A DNA stretch of 43,512 nucleotides, taken from Candidatus Palauibacter denitrificans (GTDB lineage Bacteria > Gemmatimonadota > Gemmatimonadetes > Palauibacterales > Palauibacteraceae). Within the stretch, counting starts at the first letter, position 1; each line of letters opens with the position of its first letter. Below are positions 24,941 to 32,854 of the stretch, in pieces. Made by a program: the position numbers and the translations under genes. A model generated the notes under the pieces. That model was not told the DNA's origin. It did no database searches and worked only from the letters and a program-made list of their open reading frames with translations. The stretch lies in the NCBI GenBank assembly GCA_009841015.1, contig VXMQ01000212.1:1-43512 (forward strand). The letters are read 5' to 3'.

Positions 24941-26158
24941 ATGAAGGTTTCGCGGCGAGTTCGCGGCATCCCTGCCGCTCGGTGGCTCTTCCTGGCGATC
25001 ATCCTGCCCTCGACGATCCTCGTGGGCCCGGCGCGGTTGACCCCGGCGCTGGCGGCGCAGGAAGCGCGCACGCTCTCCTACGGCGAACCGGAGGAGGTCG
25101 GCATGTCCCGCGCCGTCCTCGAGGGCGCCCTCGGCCTGTACCACGAGGCGGTCGAGCGGGGAGACATCGTGGGCGCCGTCCTGCTCGTCGCCCGCAAGGG
25201 GAAGATCGTCCTCCACGAGGCGGTCGGCATGCGCGACAAGGAGCGTGGGCTGCCGATGGAGCGGAATTCGATGTTCCGCATGGCCTCCAACACGAAACCC
25301 GTCGTGGCCACCGCGGTCGCGCAACTCGTCGAAGAGGGCAAGCTCTCCTACGACGACCTCGTGCGGGAATACCTCCCCGAGTGGGACAACTACCGCGCGG
25401 GGTTCATCACGGTCGGACACCTGCTGTCCCACAGCAGCGGGCTCCGGATCCCCACGCTCTTCCTGCAGCCGCTGGGTGACAACCCGACGCTGCAGAGCGA
25501 GTCGGCACGCTTCGGCACGATCGGGGCGGAGGTGACGCCGGGCGAGACGTACTCCTACAACAATCCGGGCTACAACACGCTCGGCGCGCTGGTCGAGATC
25601 GCCTCCGGCCAGTTGCTGGAGGACCGGCTCATGGAGACGGTGTACGGACCGCTCGGGATGGCGGACAGCTACAATCACCACGCCGAGCACCCCGTCGGCG
25701 GGAAAGTGGACCGCATGGGCGCCGTCTACTACCAGCGCGGCCCCGACGGCGACTGGATGCCCGGCGGCACCCCGGGAGGCCCGGTGGCCTTCCCGTTCGC
25801 GCGCGCGTCAGGCGGGATGATCTCTTCGGCGTGGGACTACGCCGTCTTCGCCCAGACCTTCCTGAACGGCGGCACCTATGACGGCGCCGAGATCCTGACG
25901 CCGGAGTCCGTCGCACTCATGACCTCGCCAAAGATTCACATCGCGGGCGAGGGAGACGAGGCGAGCTACTACGGATACGGTTGGCGGCTCGCCGACGGCA
26001 CGTACGGGCACGGAGGATCGGACGGCACGAACGCGTGGCTCGACCCCGACCGCGAGATCATCGGTCTCGTGTTCACGCAGACGCCGCGCGGCGACAACCG
26101 CGGCACCCGTCTGGAGCGCTTCCGCGAACTCGTGAACCTCTCGCTCGAGGGCAACTGA
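24941..26158 (+). CDS. Secreted serine beta-lactamase-like hydrolase
   Basis: The 405-aa product begins at ATG 24941 with a perfect GGAGG 4 nt upstream; the frame is open for 45 further codons but that extension has no signal. The signal peptide runs MKVSRRVRGIPAARWLFLAI to LAAQEAR. The class C beta-lactamase/penicillin-binding protein fold shows Ser116-x-x-Lys119 (SNTK), Tyr206-x-Asn208 (YNN) and His357-Gly-Gly (HGG). All three motifs are intact, so it should be an active periplasmic or secreted hydrolase: esterase, D-aminopeptidase or carboxypeptidase. True beta-lactamase activity cannot be judged. A 13-bp tandem repeat lies in its leader. Confidence 0.85.
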   Translation: MKVSRRVRGIPAARWLFLAIILPSTILVGPARLTPALAAQEARTLSYGEPEEVGMSRAVLEGALGLYHEAVERGDIVGAVLLVARKGKIVLHEAVGMRDKERGLPMERNSMFRMASNTKPVVATAVAQLVEEGKLSYDDLVREYLPEWDNYRAGFITVGHLLSHSSGLRIPTLFLQPLGDNPTLQSESARFGTIGAEVTPGETYSYNNPGYNTLGALVEIASGQLLEDRLMETVYGPLGMADSYNHHAEHPVGGKVDRMGAVYYQRGPDGDWMPGGTPGGPVAFPFARASGGMISSAWDYAVFAQTFLNGGTYDGAEILTPESVALMTSPKIHIAGEGDEASYYGYGWRLADGTYGHGGSDGTNAWLDPDREIIGLVFTQTPRGDNRGTRLERFRELVNLSLEGN

Positions 26159-26170
26159 CGGCGCGGAGGT

Positions 26171-26980
26171 TCAGGCGGACGACCGTCGGCGGAGCCATTC
26201 CACCGTCAGTAGCAGCGCGAGGGCGAACACGACGAGGAAGGTGGCCACGGCGAGGATCGCCGGGCTGATCTGTTCGCGGATGCCCGCCCACATCTGCCGG
26301 GGGATCGTCCTCTGTTCCAGTCCGCCCATGAAGAGGACGACGACGACCTCGTCGAACGAGGTCGCGAAGGCGAACAGGGCTCCGGAGATCACGCCGGGCG
26401 CGATGAGCGGCAACTGCACGGTCCGGAAGATGCGCACCGGCCCCGCGCCGAGACTGGCCGCGGCCCGCGTGAGGTTGCGGTCGAACCCCGACAGCGTGGC
26501 GACGACCGTGATGACGACGAAGGGCATGCCGAGCGTGGCGTGGGCCAGGATGAGCCCGAGGTGCGTCTGGGCCAGCCCGACGTTGGTATAGAAGAAGAAC
26601 ATCCCGGCCGCGGAGATGATCACGGGCGTGACCATCGGCGAGATGAGGAGCCCGGTAATGAAACGGCGGGCCGGCATGGCGGGGCTCGAGAGTCCGAGGG
26701 CGGCGAGCGTGCCCAGCCCGGTCGCGAGAACCGTGGCGGAGATGCCTATCGCGAGGCTGTTCGCGAGGCTCCGGGTCCAGGCCTCGTTCTCGACCACCTC
26801 CCGGTACCAGCGCAGCGACCACGCCTCGGGGTCGAGCCGGAGCATCCCCTCGGTGAAGGTGAAGTAGGGCTCCGCGTTGAAGCTCAGGGGCACGATCACG
26901 ATGATCGGCGCCACGAGGAAGACGAAGACGACGACGCAGAAGGCGAGGTGCGCGAAGCGCCCGATCCGGACTCCGGTCAC
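26171..26980 (-). CDS. ABC transporter permease, PotC-like
   Basis: The 269-aa product has about six membrane helices (residues 10-32, then 71 onward) and the ABC permease EAA-type loop near the middle (NLTRAAASLGAGPVRIFRTV, then QLPLIAPG). This permease class forms the membrane pore with the second permease. It is the last gene of the five-gene operon running down from 31617, after a 37-nt gap. PotC-type subunits belong to spermidine/putrescine-like importers. Substrate assignment is by family only. Confidence 0.85.
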   Translation of the reverse strand: MTGVRIGRFAHLAFCVVVFVFLVAPIIVIVPLSFNAEPYFTFTEGMLRLDPEAWSLRWYREVVENEAWTRSLANSLAIGISATVLATGLGTLAALGLSSPAMPARRFITGLLISPMVTPVIISAAGMFFFYTNVGLAQTHLGLILAHATLGMPFVVITVVATLSGFDRNLTRAAASLGAGPVRIFRTVQLPLIAPGVISGALFAFATSFDEVVVVLFMGGLEQRTIPRQMWAGIREQISPAILAVATFLVVFALALLLTVEWLRRRSSA

Positions 26981-27017
26981 GATCTCTCCGTCCCTCCGGA
27001 CTCATGCGGCACCATGA

Positions 27018-28244
27018 CTAACCCAGGCTCATGCGCTCGACGCCCACCAGTCGGTCGTAGAGCAGGTAGAGGACGAGCACGCCCGCGAGGAGGAGCGCGC
27101 CCAGCGCGGCCGCCAGCCCCCAGTTCAGCGATGTCTGCATGTGGTAGGCGACCATGTTCGAGATCAGTTGGCCGCTGCTTCCGCCCACCAGCGCCGGGGT
27201 GATGTAGTAGCCGATCGCGAGGATGAAGACGAGGAGCGATCCGGCCCCCACGCCGGGCAGCGTCTGCGGCCAGTACACCCGCCGGAACGCCTGCGCGGGG
27301 GTCGCGCCCATCGAGGCAGCCGCCCGCATGTGCAGCGGCGGGATCGAACGCATCACCGAGTACAGGGGCAGCACCATGAAGGGGAGCAGGACGTGCGTCA
27401 TGGCCACGAGCGTGCCGGTCATGTTGTAGACCATGGAGAGCCGGCCGTCGTCGCCGACGAGTCCGACCGCCACCAGCACGTCGTTGATCACCCCCTGTGT
27501 CTGGAGGAGGACGATCCACGATGTGGTGCGGACGAGGAGCGACGTCCAGAAAGGCACGAGAACGAGGGCGAGCAGCAGGTTGCCCCGGCGCGGCGGCGCG
27601 TGCGCGATGAGGTGCGCGATCGGGTAGCCGAGGATGAGGCAGAACACGGTGATCGCCAGGCTCACGAGCAGGGTGCGCCACAGCAGGGGCAGGTAGATGC
27701 GGCGTTCCTCGGGCTGGGGGGCGACCGAGCCGTCCGGCAGCCGCTGCATGTCGACGGCATTGAGGTAGTGGCGGGCCGTGAAGCGCTCGCCCGCCGCGCG
27801 GACGGCGTGCCAGGTGCCCGGGTCGACCCAGGCGGAGTCGATGCCCGCCATCGCCTCGCGCCACGGCCCGCCCGTCACATCCTCGAGGTTCCGGGCGGTG
27901 CGCGTGAACACGCTGCGCAGCCCGCTTTGCAGCCGGTTCACGCGGCCGGCGACCTGCCCCAGCGTCCTCGCCTCCCGCGCCGATCCGAGTTCCCGCGCCG
28001 CCGCCTCGTACACCGCCTCGGGAGGCGGCCCTTCCCCCTCCCATTCGCGCAGCGCGGCGAGGGTCGCGGGCAGCGCATCCGCGACCACCGGGTCGTGGAC
28101 GCTCCGTAGCAGCATCGTCGCCAGCGGGGCCAGGAAGGTGACGCCGAGGAAGACGAGAAGCGGCAACACGAGCCCCATCGCCCGCAGCCGCTCGCGGGGG
28201 GGCGGACCGACCCCCGCGACCTTTCGTCGCCGGCGCGCCATCAT
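27018..28244 (-). CDS. ABC transporter permease, PotB-like, with large insertion
   Basis: The 408-aa product is about 110-120 residues longer than a typical PotB (about 285). TM1 is about residues 23-45, and the next helix begins only at about 188. The segment between (about 50-183, containing LREWEGEGPPPEAVYEAAA and NLEDVTGGPWREAMAG) is hydrophilic and should be periplasmic. The rest is standard: four or five more helices with the EAA loop HMRAAASMGATPAQAFRRVY. The insertion could contact one of the two binding proteins (inference). Its start is 4 nt after the stop of the second substrate-binding protein gene, so it is tightly linked. Confidence 0.85.
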   Translation of the reverse strand: MMARRRRKVAGVGPPPRERLRAMGLVLPLLVFLGVTFLAPLATMLLRSVHDPVVADALPATLAALREWEGEGPPPEAVYEAAARELGSAREARTLGQVAGRVNRLQSGLRSVFTRTARNLEDVTGGPWREAMAGIDSAWVDPGTWHAVRAAGERFTARHYLNAVDMQRLPDGSVAPQPEERRIYLPLLWRTLLVSLAITVFCLILGYPIAHLIAHAPPRRGNLLLALVLVPFWTSLLVRTTSWIVLLQTQGVINDVLVAVGLVGDDGRLSMVYNMTGTLVAMTHVLLPFMVLPLYSVMRSIPPLHMRAAASMGATPAQAFRRVYWPQTLPGVGAGSLLVFILAIGYYITPALVGGSSGQLISNMVAYHMQTSLNWGLAAALGALLLAGVLVLYLLYDRLVGVERMSLG

Positions 28245-28248
28245 CGCG

Positions 28249-29343
28249 TCAGCGCGCCAACCATGCGCTGAAGCGCTCGTTCAGCACGTCCTGGTTGTCC
28301 ACCCACCAGTCCCAGTCCCTGCGGAGCGCGCGCGCCATGTTGGGGGGATGCGTGGGCAGGTGCGGTCCCATCTCGACGCCCGTCTCCAGGTGGGTCGTGA
28401 TCAGCGGCGCGGCCGAGGCCCGGGCGGGGCCGTACGAGATTCGGCGGCCGAGCGCCTCGGCGGTACTCGCAAAGCTCACGAGCCGCATCGCCTCCTCGAG
28501 CCGCGGCGTGCCGGCGACGATGGCCAGCTGGTTGATGTCCAGGAGTTGCCCGTCCCAGACGATCTCGAACGGCTGGTTCTCCAGCACCTGGGCGTTGAAG
28601 ATCCGTCCGTTGTAGGCCGTGCTCATGACGACCTCACCGTCGGCCAGCATCTGGGGCGGCTGGGCGCCCGCTTCCCACCACACGACGTGATCCTTGATCG
28701 TATCGAGCTTGCGGAACGCGCGATCCAGGCCCTCCGGCGTGTCGAGGAGAGCGTACACCTCCTCCGTCGGCACGCCGTCCGCCAGGAGGGCGATCTCAAG
28801 GTTGAACATGGGAACGCGGCGCATCCCGCGGCGCCCGGGGAACTTCTCGAGATCGAAGAAATCCGCGATCGTCTCCGGTCGGGCGCCAGGGAAGCGGCGC
28901 GCGTCGAACGCGTAGATCGTGGACCAGACGACGACCCCGGCCCCGCAGTCGGAAAGCGTCCCGGGCGCGAAATCTTCCGCCGCCGGCGTCCCGTCCGCTC
29001 CGGGTGGCAGCATCTCCGTGTCGATGTACTCCAGCAGCCCCTCGTCGCAGGCGATCACCACGTCGGACGCGTTCAGGTCCACGACGTCCCAGTAGACGTT
29101 GCCCACTTCCACCTGGGCCCGGATCTGGGCCAGACCGCCGGTGAAGTCCTCAACGCCCACCCGGATTCCGGTGGCGGCGGTGAACGGTTCGAACCACGCC
29201 TCCGTGCTCGCCTTCTGATACGAGCCGCCGTAGGAGACGGCGGTGATCGACTGGGCGGTCACGTGTCCGGCGAGGCACGCGACCAGAGCGGCGGCGCACG
29301 CGGACGTGCGTGCCGCGGCACGCGCGAGCGGGTCAGTTCGCAC
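28249..29343 (-). CDS. ABC substrate-binding protein, PotD-like, paralog 2
   Basis: The 364-aa product starts at GTG 29343, inside the end of the preceding binding protein gene (11-nt overlap). The N-terminus is an export signal (ARTSACAAALVACLAGHVTA). It carries LVAC, a possible lipobox, but also a possible signal peptidase I site at TAQS, so lipidation is uncertain. The mature part matches the PotD-type fold (SBP class with DLEKFPGRRGMRRVP, VVWWEAGAQPPQMLADGEV, VMSTAYNGRIFNAQ). Those same motifs are in the neighbouring paralog nearly unchanged, showing tandem duplication. The binding ligand is unknown. Confidence 0.85.
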   Translation of the reverse strand: MRTDPLARAAARTSACAAALVACLAGHVTAQSITAVSYGGSYQKASTEAWFEPFTAATGIRVGVEDFTGGLAQIRAQVEVGNVYWDVVDLNASDVVIACDEGLLEYIDTEMLPPGADGTPAAEDFAPGTLSDCGAGVVVWSTIYAFDARRFPGARPETIADFFDLEKFPGRRGMRRVPMFNLEIALLADGVPTEEVYALLDTPEGLDRAFRKLDTIKDHVVWWEAGAQPPQMLADGEVVMSTAYNGRIFNAQVLENQPFEIVWDGQLLDINQLAIVAGTPRLEEAMRLVSFASTAEALGRRISYGPARASAAPLITTHLETGVEMGPHLPTHPPNMARALRRDWDWWVDNQDVLNERFSAWLAR

Positions 29344-30472
29344 GGGTCAGCCAGGCGCTGAAGCGCTCGTTCAGCGCGTCCTGGTTGTCCACCCAGAACT
29401 CCCAGTCGTTCCGCAGGGCGCGCGCGATGTTCTCCGGGCTCGTGGGCAGGTGGGGAGCCATCTCGACGCCGGTCGCGAGGTGCGTCGTGACGAGCGGTTC
29501 TCCGGACCGGCGAGCGGGACCGTACGAGATCCGGCGCGCGACCGCCGCCAGCGATTCCCCCGTCGTCGCGAACGCGACGAACCGGAGCGCGTTCTCCAGT
29601 CGCGGCGTCCCCGCCACGATGCTCAACTGGCCGTAGTCGAGAACCTGGCCGTCCCACACGATGACGAACGGCTGCTCCTCCAGGATCTGGGCGTTGAAGA
29701 TGCGGCCGTTGTAGGCCGTACTCATCACGACTTCGCCGTCCGCCAGCATCTGCGGCGGCTGTGCCCCCGCCTCCCACCAGACGACCTGGTCCTTGATCGT
29801 ATCGAGCTTGTCGAAGGCGCGGTCGAGCCCTTCCGGCGTGGCGAGCGTGGCGTACACGTCGTCGAGCGGGACTCCGTCCGCGATCAGGGCGAATTCCAGG
29901 TTCACCTGCGGAACGCGGCGCATGCCGCGGCGCCCCGGGAACTTCTCGAGGTCGAAGAAGTCCGCCATCGCCACGGGCTGCTCTTCGGGGAAGAGGTCGG
30001 CGTTATACGCGTACACGGTGGAGTAGAAGAGCATCCCGGCCCCGCACTCCCCCTGCATCTCCGGATAGAAGTCCTCCCTGGCGGGCGTCCCGTCCGGGGC
30101 CGGCGGCAGCATGTCGATGTCGATCGGCTCCAGCAGGCCTTCGTCGCAGCCGCGCATCGCGTCCGCCATCTCCAGGTCCACGACGTCCCAGTAGACCGCG
30201 TCGACATCGACCTGCGCCCGTATCTGCGCGAGGCCGCCGTTGTAGTCCTCCATGTCGACCCGAATCCCGGTCTCGTCCATGAACGGGACCTGGATGGCTC
30301 CGCGATACGCCCGGCCGTAGGAGCCTCCCCAGGAAACGGCCGTGATCGCCGGATCCTCCGGCGCCTGCGGCCCGCATCCGAGCGTGAACGCCGCGGCGGC
30401 GACCAGGGCGGCGAGCGTTACGCCGCGTGAGGTGTGAACCGCTGGTCCCTTCTTCGTATTCATGATTTTCAT
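29333..30472 (-). CDS. ABC substrate-binding lipoprotein, PotD-like, paralog 1
   Basis: The 379-aa product begins at ATG 30472, with GGGAG about 6 nt upstream; the frame is open for 115 more codons but that part overlaps the ATPase gene and looks like a shadow. A lipobox (FTLGCG, Cys about residue 33) is clear. The binding fold shares long near-identical stretches with paralog 2: DLEKFPGRRGMRRVP, VVWWEAGAQPPQMLADGEV, VMSTAYNGRIFNAQ. It is more divergent in the mature N-terminal domain. Start overlaps the ATPase stop by 4 nt. Confidence 0.85.
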   Translation of the reverse strand: MKIMNTKKGPAVHTSRGVTLAALVAAAAFTLGCGPQAPEDPAITAVSWGGSYGRAYRGAIQVPFMDETGIRVDMEDYNGGLAQIRAQVDVDAVYWDVVDLEMADAMRGCDEGLLEPIDIDMLPPAPDGTPAREDFYPEMQGECGAGMLFYSTVYAYNADLFPEEQPVAMADFFDLEKFPGRRGMRRVPQVNLEFALIADGVPLDDVYATLATPEGLDRAFDKLDTIKDQVVWWEAGAQPPQMLADGEVVMSTAYNGRIFNAQILEEQPFVIVWDGQVLDYGQLSIVAGTPRLENALRFVAFATTGESLAAVARRISYGPARRSGEPLVTTHLATGVEMAPHLPTSPENIARALRNDWEFWVDNQDALNERFSAWLTRAN

Positions 30473-31617
30473 GCGTTTCTCCCAGCCTCCTCGTCGCCTT
30501 CGAAGTCCAGCGCGCGGCAGTCGTTGACGGTCCATCCGATGCGGACGGTGTCGCCCACCATCATGGCGCCGTGCCCCACGACGTTGGGGATCTTGGCCAC
30601 GACATCCCGACCCCCGCAGGCGGCCAGCCGGACGCGCAGGTGGTCGCCCAGGAAGGTCATGTCTTCGATGGCGGCCTCGACCACGTTGTGGTACAGACCC
30701 TCCTCGGGCTTGATCGCGATCCGTTCGGGGCGAATCGAGAGCGTGACCGTGTCGCCGACCCCGCACGGGGCGATGCGAAAGGCACGGATCCGCTCGCCCC
30801 CCACATCCACTTCGCACAGATCGTCCTCCACGAGCGTCACCCGGCCGTGGAGCCGGTTGTTCTCGCCGATGAAGCGGGCCACGAAGGCGCGTTCGGGCTC
30901 CTCATACAGCCCCTCCGCCCCGGCGATCTGCTCGATCCGGCCGCCGTTGAGGACGGCGATCCGATCCGACATCACCATCGCCTCCTGCTGGTCGTGGGTG
31001 ACGTAGACGACGGTCACGCCCAGCCTCTGGTGGATGGAGCGGATCTCGTACTGCATCTCCTCGCGCAGACTGCGGTCCAGGGCGCCCAGCGGCTCGTCCA
31101 TGAGCACGAGTTCGGGCTCGAACACGAGGGCCCGCGCGATGGCCACGCGCTGCTGCTGGCCGCCGGACAGCTGGCCGGGCCGCCGGTCCTCCAGCCCGCC
31201 GAGGCGGACGAGGTCCAGCACACGCTCGACGCGCTCGCGGCGCTGCGCTTCGGCGATGCCTCGCACTTCCAGCGGAAACGCGAGGTTCGCGCCCACGGTC
31301 ATGTGCGGAAAGAGCGCGTAGTTCTGGAACACCATCCCGATCCCGCGCTTGCGGGGCGGCAGATCCTGGACGGACCGCCCGCCGATGCGGATCGTGCCGG
31401 ATGTCGCGGTCTGAAAGCCGGCAAGCATCATCAGGATGGTCGTCTTCCCCGAACCGGAAGGACCGAGCAGGGTCACGAATTCGCCCTTGCCGATGCCCAG
31501 GTTCAGGTCGTCCACCACCAGCGTGCGGCCGTCGTAGCTCTTGCTCACGCCCTCGAACTCCACGTGCGCGGCCGGGCTGTGACGGCCGCTCTCCGCGCCG
31601 TTGGGACCCGCGATCAT
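30469..31617 (-). CDS. ABC transporter ATP-binding protein, PotA-like
   Basis: The 382-aa product has the full nucleotide-binding set: Walker [10 protein letters not shown] (52-60), Q-loop Gln98 ([10 protein letters not shown]), signature LSGGQ (150-154), Walker B LVLMDE ending at Glu175, and switch His208 (VTHDQ). The C-terminal third is a TOBE-type domain ([12 protein letters not shown]... [18 protein letters not shown]), typical of PotA/MalK-type ATPases that take up small solutes. It heads the operon ATPase - binding protein 1 - binding protein 2 - PotB-like - PotC-like, all within 4-38 nt or overlapping. Confidence 0.9.
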   Translation of the reverse strand: MIAGPNGAESGRHSPAAHVEFEGVSKSYDGRTLVVDDLNLGIGKGEFVTLLGPSGSGKTTILMMLAGFQTATSGTIRIGGRSVQDLPPRKRGIGMVFQNYALFPHMTVGANLAFPLEVRGIAEAQRRERVERVLDLVRLGGLEDRRPGQLSGGQQQRVAIARALVFEPELVLMDEPLGALDRSLREEMQYEIRSIHQRLGVTVVYVTHDQQEAMVMSDRIAVLNGGRIEQIAGAEGLYEEPERAFVARFIGENNRLHGRVTLVEDDLCEVDVGGERIRAFRIAPCGVGDTVTLSIRPERIAIKPEEGLYHNVVEAAIEDMTFLGDHLRVRLAACGGRDVVAKIPNVVGHGAMMVGDTVRIGWTVNDCRALDFEGDEEAGRNA

Positions 31618-31645
31618 CTGGCGATTCTGCCTTGTTGTTCGGAAT

Positions 31646-31685
31646 ATGGAATGGTGATCGACTCATATGGGACGGTGATCGACCC
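31646..31685 (+). promoter_or_regulatory. Helically phased direct repeat in divergent ABC/DUF3500 region
   Basis: Two 19-nt units, 31646-31664 and 31667-31685, match at 16 of 19 positions and start 21 nt apart, two DNA turns. Both contain GGTGATCGAC (31653-31662 and 31674-31683). They lie in the 151-nt gap between the divergent ABC operon and the DUF3500 gene. Two phased copies look like paired sites for a dimeric regulator; this is inference. Confidence 0.5.
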
Positions 31686-31768
31686 CGGTTGAGGTCGACC
31701 AACTTGAAGGCGGCGGCTTCAATCCGCGAGTGCGTGCGGCCGAAGCTGTCTCGAGCGGAGGAGGAACG

Positions 31769-32812
31769 ATGAAGATCAGGAATCGGACGACGGGACGGGT
31801 CACCTGGGCGACCTGCCTGCTCGTTCCCGCGGCCGCGTTCGCGCTGGCGACCGGAGGAGCGCCGGGCGCGAAGATGGATTCGGCCTCCGCCGCACAGGCC
31901 TTCATTTCCCTGCTCGACGAGGCGGGACGGGAGAAGGCGCTCTTCTCCCTGGAGGACGAGGAGCGGTTCAACTGGCACTTCGTCCCGAGGGCCCGAAACG
32001 GACTGCCGCTCGGCGAAATGACGACCGAGCAGCGAGGCGCCGCGCACGATCTCCTCCAGGCCGCCATGAGCAGCCAGGGATTCCTGAAGGCGAGCGCGAT
32101 CATCGAACTGGAGCGCATCCTCGGACTCCTGGAAGGACGGCCCGAGCGCCGGGACCCGGAGAATTACTACGTGGCGATCTTCGGCGACCCGTCGGGAGAC
32201 GGTCCGTGGGCGTGGCGGTTCGAGGGACATCACCTCTCCCTCAACTTCTCATCGCCTTCCGGGTTGCTCACGGTGACGGGGCCCGCGTTCATGGGCGCGA
32301 ACCCCGCCCGCGTGCCGTCGGGTCCGAAGGCGGGCTGGCGGCCGCTGGGGCGGGAGGAAGATCTGGCCCGGGCGCTGATGCGGAGCTTCACGCCGGAGCA
32401 GCGCGAGCGGGCGACGATCGCGACCGAGGCCCCCAGCGACATCCTCACCGGGAACGACCGCGAGGCCCGGCTCGACGCGTTCGAGGGCTTTCCCGCCGAC
32501 GCCATGTCGGCGGAGCAGCGCGCGATCCTGTTCGAGATCGTGTACGAGTACGCGGGGAACGCGACGACGGGTACCGACTGGATGGCCCGGGTCGAGAACG
32601 AGATTCCGGCCAGCGACATCCACTTCGCCTGGGCGGGAACGCTCGAACCCGGCGACGGACACTACTACCGGGTGCACGCGCCGGTCTTCCTGATCGAGTA
32701 CGACAACACGCAGAACGACGCGAACCACGTCCACTCGGTGTGGCGGGACCTGGAGAACGACTTCGGGGGCGACGCGCTGGCGCGCCACTACGAGGAGTCC
32801 GACCACCACTAG
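31769..32812 (+). CDS. Secreted DUF3500 family protein
   Basis: The 347-aa product begins at ATG 31769, with GGAGGAGGAA immediately upstream. A signal peptide is visible (KIRNRTTGRVTWATCLLVPA...). The DUF3500 signature is clear: NYYVAIFGDPSGDGPWAWRF, then EGHHLSLNFS, and a C-terminal HYYRVHAPVFLIEYDNTQND, then HVHSVWRDLENDFG. Conserved His residues (GHHLS, HVHS, HFAW) suggest a metal or substrate site. No activity is established for the family as far as I know. It is divergent from the ABC importer. Confidence 0.85.
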   Translation: MKIRNRTTGRVTWATCLLVPAAAFALATGGAPGAKMDSASAAQAFISLLDEAGREKALFSLEDEERFNWHFVPRARNGLPLGEMTTEQRGAAHDLLQAAMSSQGFLKASAIIELERILGLLEGRPERRDPENYYVAIFGDPSGDGPWAWRFEGHHLSLNFSSPSGLLTVTGPAFMGANPARVPSGPKAGWRPLGREEDLARALMRSFTPEQRERATIATEAPSDILTGNDREARLDAFEGFPADAMSAEQRAILFEIVYEYAGNATTGTDWMARVENEIPASDIHFAWAGTLEPGDGHYYRVHAPVFLIEYDNTQNDANHVHSVWRDLENDFGGDALARHYEESDHH

Positions 32813-32854
32813 CAGTCCTCGGCGGGACCCGGTCCGGCGCGGGGGCTACCGCTT

